NCBI GenBank assembly: GCA_000783305.1
Contig: JROE01000007.1
Span: forward strand, 1 to 64,000
Length of the DNA: 64,000 nucleotides
Direction: 5' to 3'
DNA from: Sphingobacteriaceae bacterium DW12
Lineage (GTDB): Bacteria > Bacteroidota > Bacteroidia > Sphingobacteriales > Sphingobacteriaceae
The position numbers and the translations under genes are program-made. Below the pieces are notes generated by a model. The model saw only the letters and a program-made list of their open reading frames with translations. It had not been told where the DNA came from and ran no database searches. Shown piece after piece: positions 27,181-35,518 of this stretch; position 1 is the first letter of the stretch; every line of letters begins with the position of its first letter.

Positions 27181-29355
27181 ATGAGTTATAACGAAATCAA
27201 AACAACCATCGATATGGGTAATGGCACCCAAATCGAACTTTCTACTGGAAAGCTAGCTAAACAGGCTGACGGATCAGTAGTGCTGAAACAAGGTAATACC
27301 ATGTTATTGGCGACAGTCGTTTCTGCTAGAGAGGCGAAGCCAGGAACAGATTTTTTGCCATTATCAGTAGACTATCAAGAAAAATATGCGGCTACCGGTC
27401 GTATCCCAGGAGGATTTTTACGTCGTGAGGCGAGATTGTCAGACTACGAAGTCTTAATCTCTCGTTTAGTGGATAGAGCTTTGCGTCCATTATTCCCAGA
27501 AAACTATCACGCAGATACACAAGTGGCAATCAGTTTGATCTCGGCCGATAAAGATATTATGCCTGATGCACTTGCGGGCTTGGCCGCTTCTGCAGCTATC
27601 GCCGTTTCTGATATTCCTTTCAATGGTCCTATTTCTGAGGTGCGTGTTGCTAAGATTGATGGCCAATTGGTGATCAACCCTAAATTGTCTGAATTGGAAC
27701 GCGCAACCTTGGAATTTATCGTAGCTGGATCTGCTCAAGATATTGGTATGGTAGAAGGGGAAGCAAAGGAGATTTCAGAAGAGGAGATGGTAGAAGCGAT
27801 TGCTTTTGCACATGAGGCTATCAAAAAACAAGTGGCTGCTCAAGTAGAGTTGGCGAACTTGGTCGGTAAGAACGTAAAACGTGAATTTAACCACGAGCCG
27901 ACAAACCCTGAATTGCGTGAGGCAATCTTTGCGGCTACATATGATCAAGTATATGAAGTGGCTAAGTCTGGCTCAACAAAGGGTGAAAGAGGAGAGAAGT
28001 TTGCTACTATTGGTGCAGCGTTCTACGAAACACTTGGTGAGGAAGTCGACGATGAGACTAAATTCTTATTTAAAAAATACTATCACGATGTACAGTATGA
28101 TGCGGTTCGTAACCTCGTATTGGATGAAGGAATTCGTCTAGACGGTCGTAATGCGCGTACTGTACGCCCTATCTGGTCTGAAGTAGATTATCTTCCTGCA
28201 GCACATGGGTCGGCTGTCTTCACCCGCGGTGAAACACAGTCGTTGACTTCTGTGACTTTGGGTGCAAAAGATGATGAACAGATGATTGATGGTGCATTCA
28301 TCAACGGATACAATAAATTTATCCTTCACTATAATTTCCCGGCTTTCTCTACGGGAGAGGTGAGACCAAATAGAGGCCCTGGTCGTCGCGAGGTTGGTCA
28401 CGGTAACTTGGCTATGCGTTCATTGAAACAGGTATTGCCTGCTGAGGCTGAAAATCCTTATACTATTCGTATTGTCTCCGATATCCTAGAATCAAATGGT
28501 TCTTCTTCTATGGCGACAGTATGTGCAGGTACATTGGCCTTATTGGATGCTGGTATTAAATTGAAAGCTCCAGTATCAGGTATTGCAATGGGATTGATCT
28601 CGGATGAAAAAACAGGGAAATATGCCATCTTATCGGATATCTTAGGTGACGAAGATCACTTAGGAGATATGGACTTTAAAGTAACAGGTACTGCTAATGG
28701 TATCGTCGCATGTCAGATGGATTTGAAAATCAATGGTTTGAAATGGGAGGTGCTGACTCAAGCGTTGGATCAAGCTAAAGAAGCTCGTCTTCACATCTTA
28801 GGTGAAATGGCGAAAACTATTACTGCACCGCGTGAAGATTACAAACCACATGCTCCTCGCATTGTCCAATTGATCATCGATAAAGAATTTATTGGTGCTG
28901 TAATCGGTCCAGGAGGTAAAATCATCCAAGAAATGCAACGCGAAACTGGCGCGACTATCTCTATCGAAGAGGTGGATAACAAAGGTATCGTCCAAGTATT
29001 TGCTGACAATAAAGCAGCAATCGACGATGCTACTTCACGTATTAAAGCTATCGCAGCGAAACCGGAGGTAGGAGCAACTTACGAAGGTAAAGTGAAATCA
29101 ATCATGCCGTTTGGTGCTTTCGTTGAAATCATGCCAGGTAAAGATGGTTTGCTACATATCTCCGAAATCGACTGGAAGCGTTTTGAAACAATGGATGGAA
29201 TCTTCAAAGAAGGTGATGAAGTGACGGTCAAACTTTTGGAAGTTGACAAACAAGGTAAAATGAAGCTTTCTAGAAAAGCATTGTTGCCACGTCCTCCAAG
29301 AGAAGATAAACCTAAGCAAGAAGAGAGACCTGCCGACCAGGCTCCTCAAGCATAG
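27181..29355 (+). CDS. pnp: Polynucleotide phosphorylase
   Basis: 3'-to-5' phosphorolytic exoribonuclease of RNA turnover, a trimer that in many bacteria joins the degradosome. Domains in order: first RNase PH domain (about 10-145), helical domain (150-235), second, catalytic RNase PH domain (about 320-545, including [20 protein letters not shown] and [18 protein letters not shown]), KH domain with [12 protein letters not shown] (about 570), and S1 domain (about 620-690, [20 protein letters not shown]). 724 aa is typical, with a short Pro/Lys/Glu tail after S1. It ends just before a bidirectional terminator. Confidence 0.98.
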   Translation: MSYNEIKTTIDMGNGTQIELSTGKLAKQADGSVVLKQGNTMLLATVVSAREAKPGTDFLPLSVDYQEKYAATGRIPGGFLRREARLSDYEVLISRLVDRALRPLFPENYHADTQVAISLISADKDIMPDALAGLAASAAIAVSDIPFNGPISEVRVAKIDGQLVINPKLSELERATLEFIVAGSAQDIGMVEGEAKEISEEEMVEAIAFAHEAIKKQVAAQVELANLVGKNVKREFNHEPTNPELREAIFAATYDQVYEVAKSGSTKGERGEKFATIGAAFYETLGEEVDDETKFLFKKYYHDVQYDAVRNLVLDEGIRLDGRNARTVRPIWSEVDYLPAAHGSAVFTRGETQSLTSVTLGAKDDEQMIDGAFINGYNKFILHYNFPAFSTGEVRPNRGPGRREVGHGNLAMRSLKQVLPAEAENPYTIRIVSDILESNGSSSMATVCAGTLALLDAGIKLKAPVSGIAMGLISDEKTGKYAILSDILGDEDHLGDMDFKVTGTANGIVACQMDLKINGLKWEVLTQALDQAKEARLHILGEMAKTITAPREDYKPHAPRIVQLIIDKEFIGAVIGPGGKIIQEMQRETGATISIEEVDNKGIVQVFADNKAAIDDATSRIKAIAAKPEVGATYEGKVKSIMPFGAFVEIMPGKDGLLHISEIDWKRFETMDGIFKEGDEVTVKLLEVDKQGKMKLSRKALLPRPPREDKPKQEERPADQAPQA

Positions 29356-29377
29356 ATACTGGGTTCCAGTGTAAAAG

Positions 29378-29412
29378 AAAAAGGGCTGTTGAAATTTTCA
29401 ACAGCCCTTTTT
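29378..29412. terminator. Bidirectional terminator between pnp and the DUF493 gene
   Basis: Long near-continuous stem: five A's, gggctgttga, a short loop, tcaacagccc and five T's. A-run on the left and T-run on the right make it work on both strands, ending pnp (plus) and the DUF493 gene (minus). Confidence 0.92.
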
Positions 29413-29431
29413 GTATTTAGATGTATCAAAC

Positions 29432-29758
29432 TTACATCATGATAATGCCTTTCAGCTTAGATACTTCTTGATAATATTTGACTACCTCGTCAGCATCGCT
29501 GGCGTTGACTATCACCGTGATGGAATTGTATTTGCCAGTCTTGGATTCTTTTACAGAAAATTTCGCGTCTTTATTGGCAAAGATGCTCTTGATTAGATTA
29601 AATTGCTCTTCGTCCTTTGGAAGAATGAATTTGTAAGTGTAATCTGTGGGGAAGGTCTCTACATCTTGCAATCTTTCTTTAAAGGTAGCATAGAAATCTT
29701 GTTGGTTGTCACCACCGTCAGGGATATCCTGAATGTTTATGTTTTTTAAATTACTCAT
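29432..29758 (-). CDS. DUF493 (YbeD-like) protein, 108 aa
   Basis: A small soluble alpha-beta protein. The core FPTDYTYKFILPKDEEQFNLIKS, the strand SKTGKYNSITVIVNASDADEVVKYYQEV and the closing KGIIMM fit the YbeD/DUF493 family, whose fold resembles the regulatory ACT-like domain of D-3-phosphoglycerate dehydrogenase. Molecular function is not established. It stands alone, convergent with pnp. Confidence 0.85.
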   Translation of the reverse strand: MSNLKNINIQDIPDGGDNQQDFYATFKERLQDVETFPTDYTYKFILPKDEEQFNLIKSIFANKDAKFSVKESKTGKYNSITVIVNASDADEVVKYYQEVSKLKGIIMM

Positions 29759-30114
29759 GTTTTCTCCTTTTTACGTTTCATACATAACAAATACTATTCC
29801 CTTGTGTTTTCGATGTCATTCTGTCAGGAGAAAGCGATTGATAAATATTCCGCTATTCTGATAACGGGGGATGTAAAGCTGGATACCTAGTCTGCAGTAC
29901 TGCGGCCTCAGTAGAGGGCCCCTCGGCGCTGGGATACGTTTCTCCCGTTAAGGGATGTTAGAATTGATGCAATACATTAGATTCTCGGTCGTTCCCTCAC
30001 TAGGATGGGCCGTTAGCTAAATAGAAGACGTTGCTCACTCATTGTGATCAATTCATCCAGCTCAATCCTATACCTTTATTTTTAAAAAGGACGCTTATTA
30101 TAAAATAATAGATT
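29759..30114. other. Intergenic region, GC-richer and possibly structured
   Basis: No gene seen. The segment 29862-29950 is bounded by complementary heptamers (taacggg at 29862-29868 and cccgtta at 29944-29950) and is richer in G and C than neighbouring intergenic DNA. It does not contain the SRP-RNA signature (ggaagcag-type loop) and I could not fit it to 6S RNA or tRNA. The following stretch (ttaagggatgtta at 29947-29959) recurs before ctaB at 48153-48165, so part of it may be a dispersed repeat. Confidence 0.4.
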
Positions 30115-31002
30115 ATGAAAGTAAAGTTAATAGCAATGCTCATAGGAGTGGTAATAGTATATACTGCTTCTTGCAAAAAAGGTGATATGGGCCCCGAAGG
30201 GCAAAAGGGTGTCCAAGGAGAAACGGGGGTACAAGGGGTGAAGGGAGATAATGGCTCGACAATATTTAGTGGAGAGGCAATTCCAGCAGCGAGTTTGGGA
30301 AAAGTGGGTGATTTTTATTTTCGCACGACCACAGGTGACTTATATGGTCCTAAAGTGGCAGCGGGTTGGGGTGCAGCCGTTAGACTGAAAGGGACAAATG
30401 GTACTAACGGGAGTAATGGTGCCGCGGGGTCAAAAATATTAAGTGGAACTACTGTTCCTGCTGTGGGCGTTGGTGCTGTTGGCGATTTTTATTTCCAAAC
30501 CAATACTTCTTTGTTTTTTGGACCGAAGACAGCTGCAGGTTGGGGTGTAGGAGTGAGTTTGAAAGGGGCAACAGGCGCAACCGGTGCGACAGGTACGGCC
30601 AATGTAATCTATAGTGGTTGGCAATTAGCCAAAGTTTTTAAAGATTCTATAATCGATGGAACAAAAACAATGGTAGGCCATATTCACGCTCCGAAAGTTA
30701 CGACAGATGTGTTAAATCGCGGAACTGTTTTGGTCTATCTCAATTTTGGAGGTGGAGTATTTACATTGCCTTATGCCTCGTTCGCAGCACAGAGAGCCAG
30801 TACAATTGGCTACCTGCTCAAACCATCAGAGATAGTGGTATATCGATTTGCTCACGATGGTGGAATCCCCGTAAACCTGAGTACAGCTTTATCGTATCGG
30901 TACATTATTATCCCAGGAGGGGTAGCGGCAGTAGCGGCGCTGCGTAATGTAGACTTGAATGATTACAGAAAGGTGGAACAGATTCTAAATGCTAATAAAT
31001 AA
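30115..31002 (+). CDS. Collagen-like repeat lipoprotein with duplicated module
   Basis: Lipoprotein signal with lipobox YTASC (Cys at 20), so anchored in a membrane. Three Gly-X-Y stretches (GDMGPEGQKGVQGETGVQG, GTNGTNGSNGAAG, GATGATGATG) are separated by two copies of a module of about 45 residues: first SGEAIPAASLGKVGDFYFR to GWGAAVRLKG, then SGTTVPAVGVGAVGDFYFQ to GWGVGVSLKG. The C-terminal 130 residues form a separate beta-rich domain (VIYSGWQLA to the end). The module resembles phage-tail and surface collagen-like proteins, but no family name can be given with certainty. Probably a trimeric surface fibre. Independent transcription unit ending in a strong terminator. Confidence 0.8.
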   Translation: MKVKLIAMLIGVVIVYTASCKKGDMGPEGQKGVQGETGVQGVKGDNGSTIFSGEAIPAASLGKVGDFYFRTTTGDLYGPKVAAGWGAAVRLKGTNGTNGSNGAAGSKILSGTTVPAVGVGAVGDFYFQTNTSLFFGPKTAAGWGVGVSLKGATGATGATGTANVIYSGWQLAKVFKDSIIDGTKTMVGHIHAPKVTTDVLNRGTVLVYLNFGGGVFTLPYASFAAQRASTIGYLLKPSEIVVYRFAHDGGIPVNLSTALSYRYIIIPGGVAAVAALRNVDLNDYRKVEQILNANK

Positions 31003-31046
31003 GTATAGAATAGGGAGGTGTAACAACACCTCCCTATTCTATACTT
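31001..31046. terminator. Bidirectional terminator between the collagen-like and GH92 genes
   Basis: 21-bp perfect stem (31001-31021 with 31026-31046) with loop aaca; its first arm overlaps the stop codon of the collagen-like gene. It lies between convergent genes and can serve both. U-tracts are short. Confidence 0.8.
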
Positions 31047-31071
31047 TCAAACTGGATCTTACTGACAAATC

Positions 31072-33357
31072 TTAATCCTCGATGGATGAAGGCCATGTGG
31101 CTTTGTTTTTTCCAAAATTCTTATTTGCTGTGCTGCTCATTTCGATTTCCAGATTCCCACCTTTCATGATATCAGCATGTGTGATATATGTCTTGATGTA
31201 AGGCTGTCCATTCAATTTGATCGATTTGATATAGGGGTTATTTATACCTTGATTTTTCACATTGATGTTGAATTTGATTCCATTGCCTAAGGTAATGGAA
31301 GCTTTGTCCATCATGGGTGAACCAAAGACATAGGTGCCAATCATCGGGTTCAGAGGGTAGAAGCCCATTGCCGAAAATACGTACCAAGCGCTCATTTGAC
31401 CAACATCATCATTTCCGCAAAGACCAGCAGGTGTGTTGGTATAGAACTCGGTCATGGCTTTGCGTGCAAGCGCGGCACCTTTCCATTGTTCGCCAGCATA
31501 GGCATATAGGTAAGGAATGTGATGATTAGGTTCATTACCTTGTGCATATTGACCGATAAGACCGGAGATGTCAGGTGATGCTTCGTCTCCCAATTGTGAT
31601 GACATGGTCGTGAATTCGTCTAGCTTATTCAGAAACTTCTTCTCTCCGCCAAATAAATCGATAAGTCCTTTTACATCTTGAGGTACTAGCCATGTATATT
31701 GCCATGCATTGCCTTCGCAGTAGTCATTTTCTCTATGTTTGGCCATGAGTGGATTGAAAGGTCGTCTGAAGGATCCATTAGTGTGTCTGCCGACAAAGTG
31801 ACCTACTTCTTTATCAAAATATTTTTCGTAGAGCTTGTAGCGCTTTTTAAAGTATGCCGCATCATCTACTTTACCTAATTTCTCGGCGATTTTATAGGCT
31901 CCAAAATCCGCTATCGCGTATTCTAATGCCCAAGCTACCGATTCGTGATCCATGCTGTCTATCGGGATATAGGTGAGGTCTCTGACGTATTTTAATCCGT
32001 TGTCGTATCCCATAGCTGTTGTTTTGACGGCTTCCCAAGCTAATTCTTGTTCCGCCGGGCTCAAAAAACCTTTGAGTAGCGCATCTGCAACTACCGGAAT
32101 GGCTGGAAGGCCTACCATGGTGTTGGTCTCGTTACCTTGAAGGTGCCATACAGGAAGTTTGCCTTGTTGCTGATAAATGGCCAACATGGTCTTCACAAAA
32201 TCCCTAACGACTTGTGCGTCTTCGGTGATGGTCATGAGTGGGTGGAGGGCACGGTAGGTGTCCCATAGCGAGAGGACGGTATGGTTTGTGAAATCTTGCT
32301 TTTCGTAAACCTGCTTGTCTGTGCCTAGATAATCTCCGTTGGCATCGTTGAATATAGTAGGGGCAAAGTACGTGTGGTATAGTGCCGTATAGAAGATTTT
32401 CATGACGTCTGGATCACCTTGGAAGTCAATTTTACCTAGTGTTTTGTTCCATTTATTGTCTGCTTGTTTTTTTGCTTGTGCAAAGTCCCAACCCGGTAAT
32501 TCTGCTTGTATATTGGCGAGTGCATTGATGGTACTTACTGGAGATAAGCCGACTTTCAGCTCGAGGGTCGGGTACTGTGTGGCATCAAAGTACAGTGCTG
32601 CTTTTATCCCCAAACCTTTGACGACTTTAGTCCCATGTTTGGGGGTCGTATCATCATAGAGCTCTACTTTTTGGATAGGTACAGAAGTGGTAATTGCAAA
32701 ATATACCTTTTGGTCATTTGCCCAGCCGGTTGAAAAGCGATAGCCGACAAAGGTGGTGTCATCGATTTGCTTGAAATAGGAATCTGTGGTTTTGTCCCAA
32801 TTCATCTTAAAGGCGAGGTCTACCAAGATATGGGCATTGTCTTTCTTCTCGTAAGTGTATTGATGATAGCCTACACGCTCGGATGAGGTCAAGTTAACCT
32901 TAATTTTATAGTCGTCTAAGTATACCCCGTAATATCCGGGCGCCGCAGTTTCATTTGCTCTGTCGAAATGTGATCCATAACCGGTATCCATTTTGTCGAA
33001 TTGAGCAGGGTTGAGCTGAAGCTTTCCATTAGCAGGGACAACCATAATATCATTAAGGTCGCCTATGCCAGTCCCGCTTAGGTGTGTGTGTGTGAACCCT
33101 AATATGTCTTTGCTCTTGTAGTTGTATCCGCTGACCCAATCCCAGCCATTGAACTTGTCCCATGTTTGTGCAATTTGGGTGGGTCCTAGTTGTACTGCGC
33201 CCAATGGGACATTCGCTCCAACAAATACGTGGCCATGGTCGGCGGACCCAATAAGAGGGTTAACATATTGGGTGAAATTTTGGCCATAAGAAGGATACGT
33301 AAATAGCCCGCTACCTAGAAAAAGACAGGCTATAAGTTTAATTCCTATACGTTTCAT
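31072..33357 (-). CDS. GH92 alpha-mannosidase (secreted, 761 aa)
   Basis: Family 92 enzymes are calcium-dependent inverting exo-alpha-mannosidases acting on N-glycan or yeast mannan mannose. After the signal peptide (ending PSYGQ) the chain starts with NFTQYVNPLIGSADHGHVFVG, the usual N-terminal beta-sandwich entry. The catalytic barrel shows GNEPNHHIPYLY, where the Glu is the general acid, and NDDVGQMSAWYVFSAMGFYP, where an Asp serves as base. Length and order are normal for the family. The gene is divergent from a LacI-family regulator, with operator-like repeats between, and is probably controlled by it. Confidence 0.95.
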   Translation of the reverse strand: MKRIGIKLIACLFLGSGLFTYPSYGQNFTQYVNPLIGSADHGHVFVGANVPLGAVQLGPTQIAQTWDKFNGWDWVSGYNYKSKDILGFTHTHLSGTGIGDLNDIMVVPANGKLQLNPAQFDKMDTGYGSHFDRANETAAPGYYGVYLDDYKIKVNLTSSERVGYHQYTYEKKDNAHILVDLAFKMNWDKTTDSYFKQIDDTTFVGYRFSTGWANDQKVYFAITTSVPIQKVELYDDTTPKHGTKVVKGLGIKAALYFDATQYPTLELKVGLSPVSTINALANIQAELPGWDFAQAKKQADNKWNKTLGKIDFQGDPDVMKIFYTALYHTYFAPTIFNDANGDYLGTDKQVYEKQDFTNHTVLSLWDTYRALHPLMTITEDAQVVRDFVKTMLAIYQQQGKLPVWHLQGNETNTMVGLPAIPVVADALLKGFLSPAEQELAWEAVKTTAMGYDNGLKYVRDLTYIPIDSMDHESVAWALEYAIADFGAYKIAEKLGKVDDAAYFKKRYKLYEKYFDKEVGHFVGRHTNGSFRRPFNPLMAKHRENDYCEGNAWQYTWLVPQDVKGLIDLFGGEKKFLNKLDEFTTMSSQLGDEASPDISGLIGQYAQGNEPNHHIPYLYAYAGEQWKGAALARKAMTEFYTNTPAGLCGNDDVGQMSAWYVFSAMGFYPLNPMIGTYVFGSPMMDKASITLGNGIKFNINVKNQGINNPYIKSIKLNGQPYIKTYITHADIMKGGNLEIEMSSTANKNFGKNKATWPSSIED

Positions 33358-33420
33358 TTATATTTTTTTTGTGGTTATATTTAAAATAGGGATAATATTA
33401 CGAAAAATATTTCAATTTGA

Positions 33421-33485
33421 GCTATTAAAACCTTTTAGCATTTTTCTCAAAAATGTAGTCGCTTATTTGCTAAATTTTTTTTAGC
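33421..33485. promoter_or_regulatory. Operator-like inverted repeats between GH92 and lacI-type gene
   Basis: Two sites with gct/agc ends: 33421-33439, containing taaaaccttttagc (33426-33439) also found upstream of susC1, and 33469-33485, gctaaa and tttagc arms around five T's. They lie between the divergent GH92 (start 33357) and LacI-family (start 33523) genes, the usual place for autoregulatory operators. Which protein binds is inferred. Confidence 0.5.
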
Positions 33486-33522
33486 TTCGTTATCGTAATC
33501 AATTTTACCTATCAACTGAATC

Positions 33523-34542
33523 ATGAAGAAACGAATCCTCATCAGTGATATTGCTAAAGCTTTGGGTATTTCCGTAACGACGGTTTCCTTCATCTTGAAT
33601 GATAAGGCCAAGGAGAAGCGTATTAGTGATGCTTTAACAAAACGCGTACTTGAATATGTGAAGAAGGTTGGGTACAAACCCAATCAACTTGCTAAAAGTT
33701 TACGTACTGGAAAGACTAAAATTTTAGGACTTTTAGTGGAAGATATCTCCAATCCTTTTTTCTCTAACATTGCTAAGCTCATCGAGGGTAAAGCATATGC
33801 AAATGGATACCACATCATTTATTGTAGTATGGACAATGATGAAACTAAATCCAAAGAGTTGATCCAGATGTTCTACGATAGGCAGATCGATGGATTTATT
33901 ATTACCCCCTCAGAGGGGCTGGAAGAGACCATTACGCAGCTGTTGCAGAATAATGTGCCGCTTATCCTATTTGACCGATATCTCTCTAATGTGGAGACCA
34001 ACTATGTGGTGACTGATAATCTTAAAGGTGCTTATGATGCGACGGATCATCTTATTGATCAAGGCTTCAAACGCGTGGGACTGGTCTCGCTATATTCCAG
34101 CCAAACGCAGATGCGAGATCGATTGGAGGGATATATGAAAGCTGTGGATAAGCATAAGAAGCAAGCTTTTATCAAAAAAGTGCAACAAGATGCAGCGGAA
34201 GCGGAACGAATAAAAGAGATAGATGAGTTCGTGGAAGAGAATCGATTGGATGCTGTGGTGTTTGCAACTAATTATCTCGCCATAGATGGCCTTAAAGCTG
34301 TGAAATTGAATAAACGAAATTTGCCTGCAATCGTTGCATTCGACGATCATACGCTCTTTAAACTATACGAGCCGTCGATAACGGTGGTGTCTCAGCCGAT
34401 AGCGGAAATAGCGGATGAGTTGATTACGGCTCTGCTTGCACAGATTCAGGGTAAGAATAAGAGACTAAGGCAAATTGTCCTCCCTTGTGACCTCAAAGTC
34501 CGGGAGTCATCTTTGCAAACAGTCAATCAATATGAAGGCTAG
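33523..34542 (+). CDS. LacI-family transcriptional regulator
   Basis: Classic LacI layout: N-terminal helix-turn-helix (ISDIAKALGISVTTVSFILN, residues 4-23) and hinge helix (KPNQLAKSLRTGKT), followed by a periplasmic-binding-protein-like sensor domain starting at ILGLLVEDISNPFFSNIAKLIEG and ending with the DLKVRESS segment. 339 aa is normal. It likely represses or activates the divergent GH92 gene in response to a sugar, and perhaps susC1, whose upstream DNA has the same 14-bp motif. A possible -7 box with one mismatch (tagcttcg) lies at 33482-33489. Confidence 0.94.
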   Translation: MKKRILISDIAKALGISVTTVSFILNDKAKEKRISDALTKRVLEYVKKVGYKPNQLAKSLRTGKTKILGLLVEDISNPFFSNIAKLIEGKAYANGYHIIYCSMDNDETKSKELIQMFYDRQIDGFIITPSEGLEETITQLLQNNVPLILFDRYLSNVETNYVVTDNLKGAYDATDHLIDQGFKRVGLVSLYSSQTQMRDRLEGYMKAVDKHKKQAFIKKVQQDAAEAERIKEIDEFVEENRLDAVVFATNYLAIDGLKAVKLNKRNLPAIVAFDDHTLFKLYEPSITVVSQPIAEIADELITALLAQIQGKNKRLRQIVLPCDLKVRESSLQTVNQYEG

Positions 34543-34607
34543 CTGACTTGTTCTAGTCTTCATATTGAATTACTAAAGCGCTGCGCTCACATTTTGCTTT
34601 ATGCAGG

Positions 34608-34979
34608 CTATTTTTCTATAAATTTCATGGATATGGAGTTTACACAGTGTCGGATGTTTTTGTCGGTCAATTGTTCGCCGATAAAAACATGCCCAAGGTG
34701 TGCGTGGCAGTGGTTGCAGACAATTTCCGTCCGGCGCCCATCGGCATCCATCACTTTTTGGATTGCGCCAGGTATTTCATCGTCGAAACTAGGCCATCCG
34801 CAATGGGATTCAAATTTGTCGATGGATCGATACAAAGGTGCTTCACATCTTTTGCAGATATAAGTTCCGTGGGCTTTGTTTTTCAATAATGCTCCAGTAT
34901 AAGGATACTCTGTGCCTTTGTGTACGATTACATAGGTCTCTTCCGCTGTCAAGTTATTGTAATTTCCCTCGTCTTTCAT
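34608..34979 (-). CDS. msrB: Peptide methionine (R)-S-oxide reductase
   Basis: Repairs methionine-R-sulfoxide in proteins using thioredoxin. The SelR/MsrB fold is complete in 123 aa: zinc cysteines C42/C45 ([10 protein letters not shown]) and C88/C91 ([13 protein letters not shown]), C60 in SHCGWPSF, and catalytic C112 in [11 protein letters not shown]. No signal peptide, so cytoplasmic. It converges on the LacI-family gene and is transcribed alone. Confidence 0.95.
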   Translation of the reverse strand: MKDEGNYNNLTAEETYVIVHKGTEYPYTGALLKNKAHGTYICKRCEAPLYRSIDKFESHCGWPSFDDEIPGAIQKVMDADGRRTEIVCNHCHAHLGHVFIGEQLTDKNIRHCVNSISMKFIEK

Positions 34980-35518
34980 GTTGTTCCGTCAATTTATATT
35001 ATTTTTTGTATCATAGGGTAAGATTGTTTGTGTCATAGGGCGAGCTCAACAATTGATGGATCTTTCTATATTCCTTGTGTTGGTTACCTGTTGGCGAACG
35101 CTTGAAGAGATTCGAATCAGTAACGATATAAAAAATATTCTGAACACAAAATGACCAAAGTCATACTTGCAAATGTCGAATAGGCTATTCTCCAAATCCT
35201 TAAGAATGCACCCCAATCTTTACCCTTTATTTGGGGGTTAAATCTCGTAATAAAATCCCTGACAATTGTCATTGTAAATACAAAAATAACTTTAAATCAG
35301 GGGACTGAGGGCATCTTTTCCGATTATGCCGTCAAGCCCCCAGCCCCCTAAATCGCAGAGTTATTTAGAATGTTTATAAATTGATAAATTAGGTCATGAA
35401 ATTGTCAGCTATTCCTTAATAAGTTATACTTTTGTGGCACTGTGTAATAGGAGTGTCCTATTATGTGGTCGGATTAAAAATTTTTATATTCATAAATAAA
35501 TAGTATAAAGTGCTAAAT
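34980..35518. other. Long leader region upstream of the respiratory operon
   Basis: No gene in about 530 bp between the divergent msrB and actA. It holds a hairpin at 35211-35236 (ccccaa/ttgggg), a perfect palindrome tgacaattgtca at 35260-35271, a GC-rich imperfect hairpin at 35300-35347, and the actA promoter at 35402-35434. The palindrome lies about 140 bp upstream of the -33 box and could bind a regulator of the operon. Confidence 0.55.
35402..35434 (+). promoter_or_regulatory. Promoter of the act-cox operon
   Basis: TTG at 35402-35404, 22 bp spacer, and tacttttg at 35427-35434 (TANNTTTG). The predicted transcription start near 35441 gives a leader of about 75 nt before actA. Confidence 0.7.

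Noticed and set aside
29862..29950. SRP RNA, 6S RNA or tRNA in the GC-richer spacer
   Set aside because: No SRP loop signature, no tRNA T-loop (gttcgaatc-type) and no long 6S-like bubble could be fitted.
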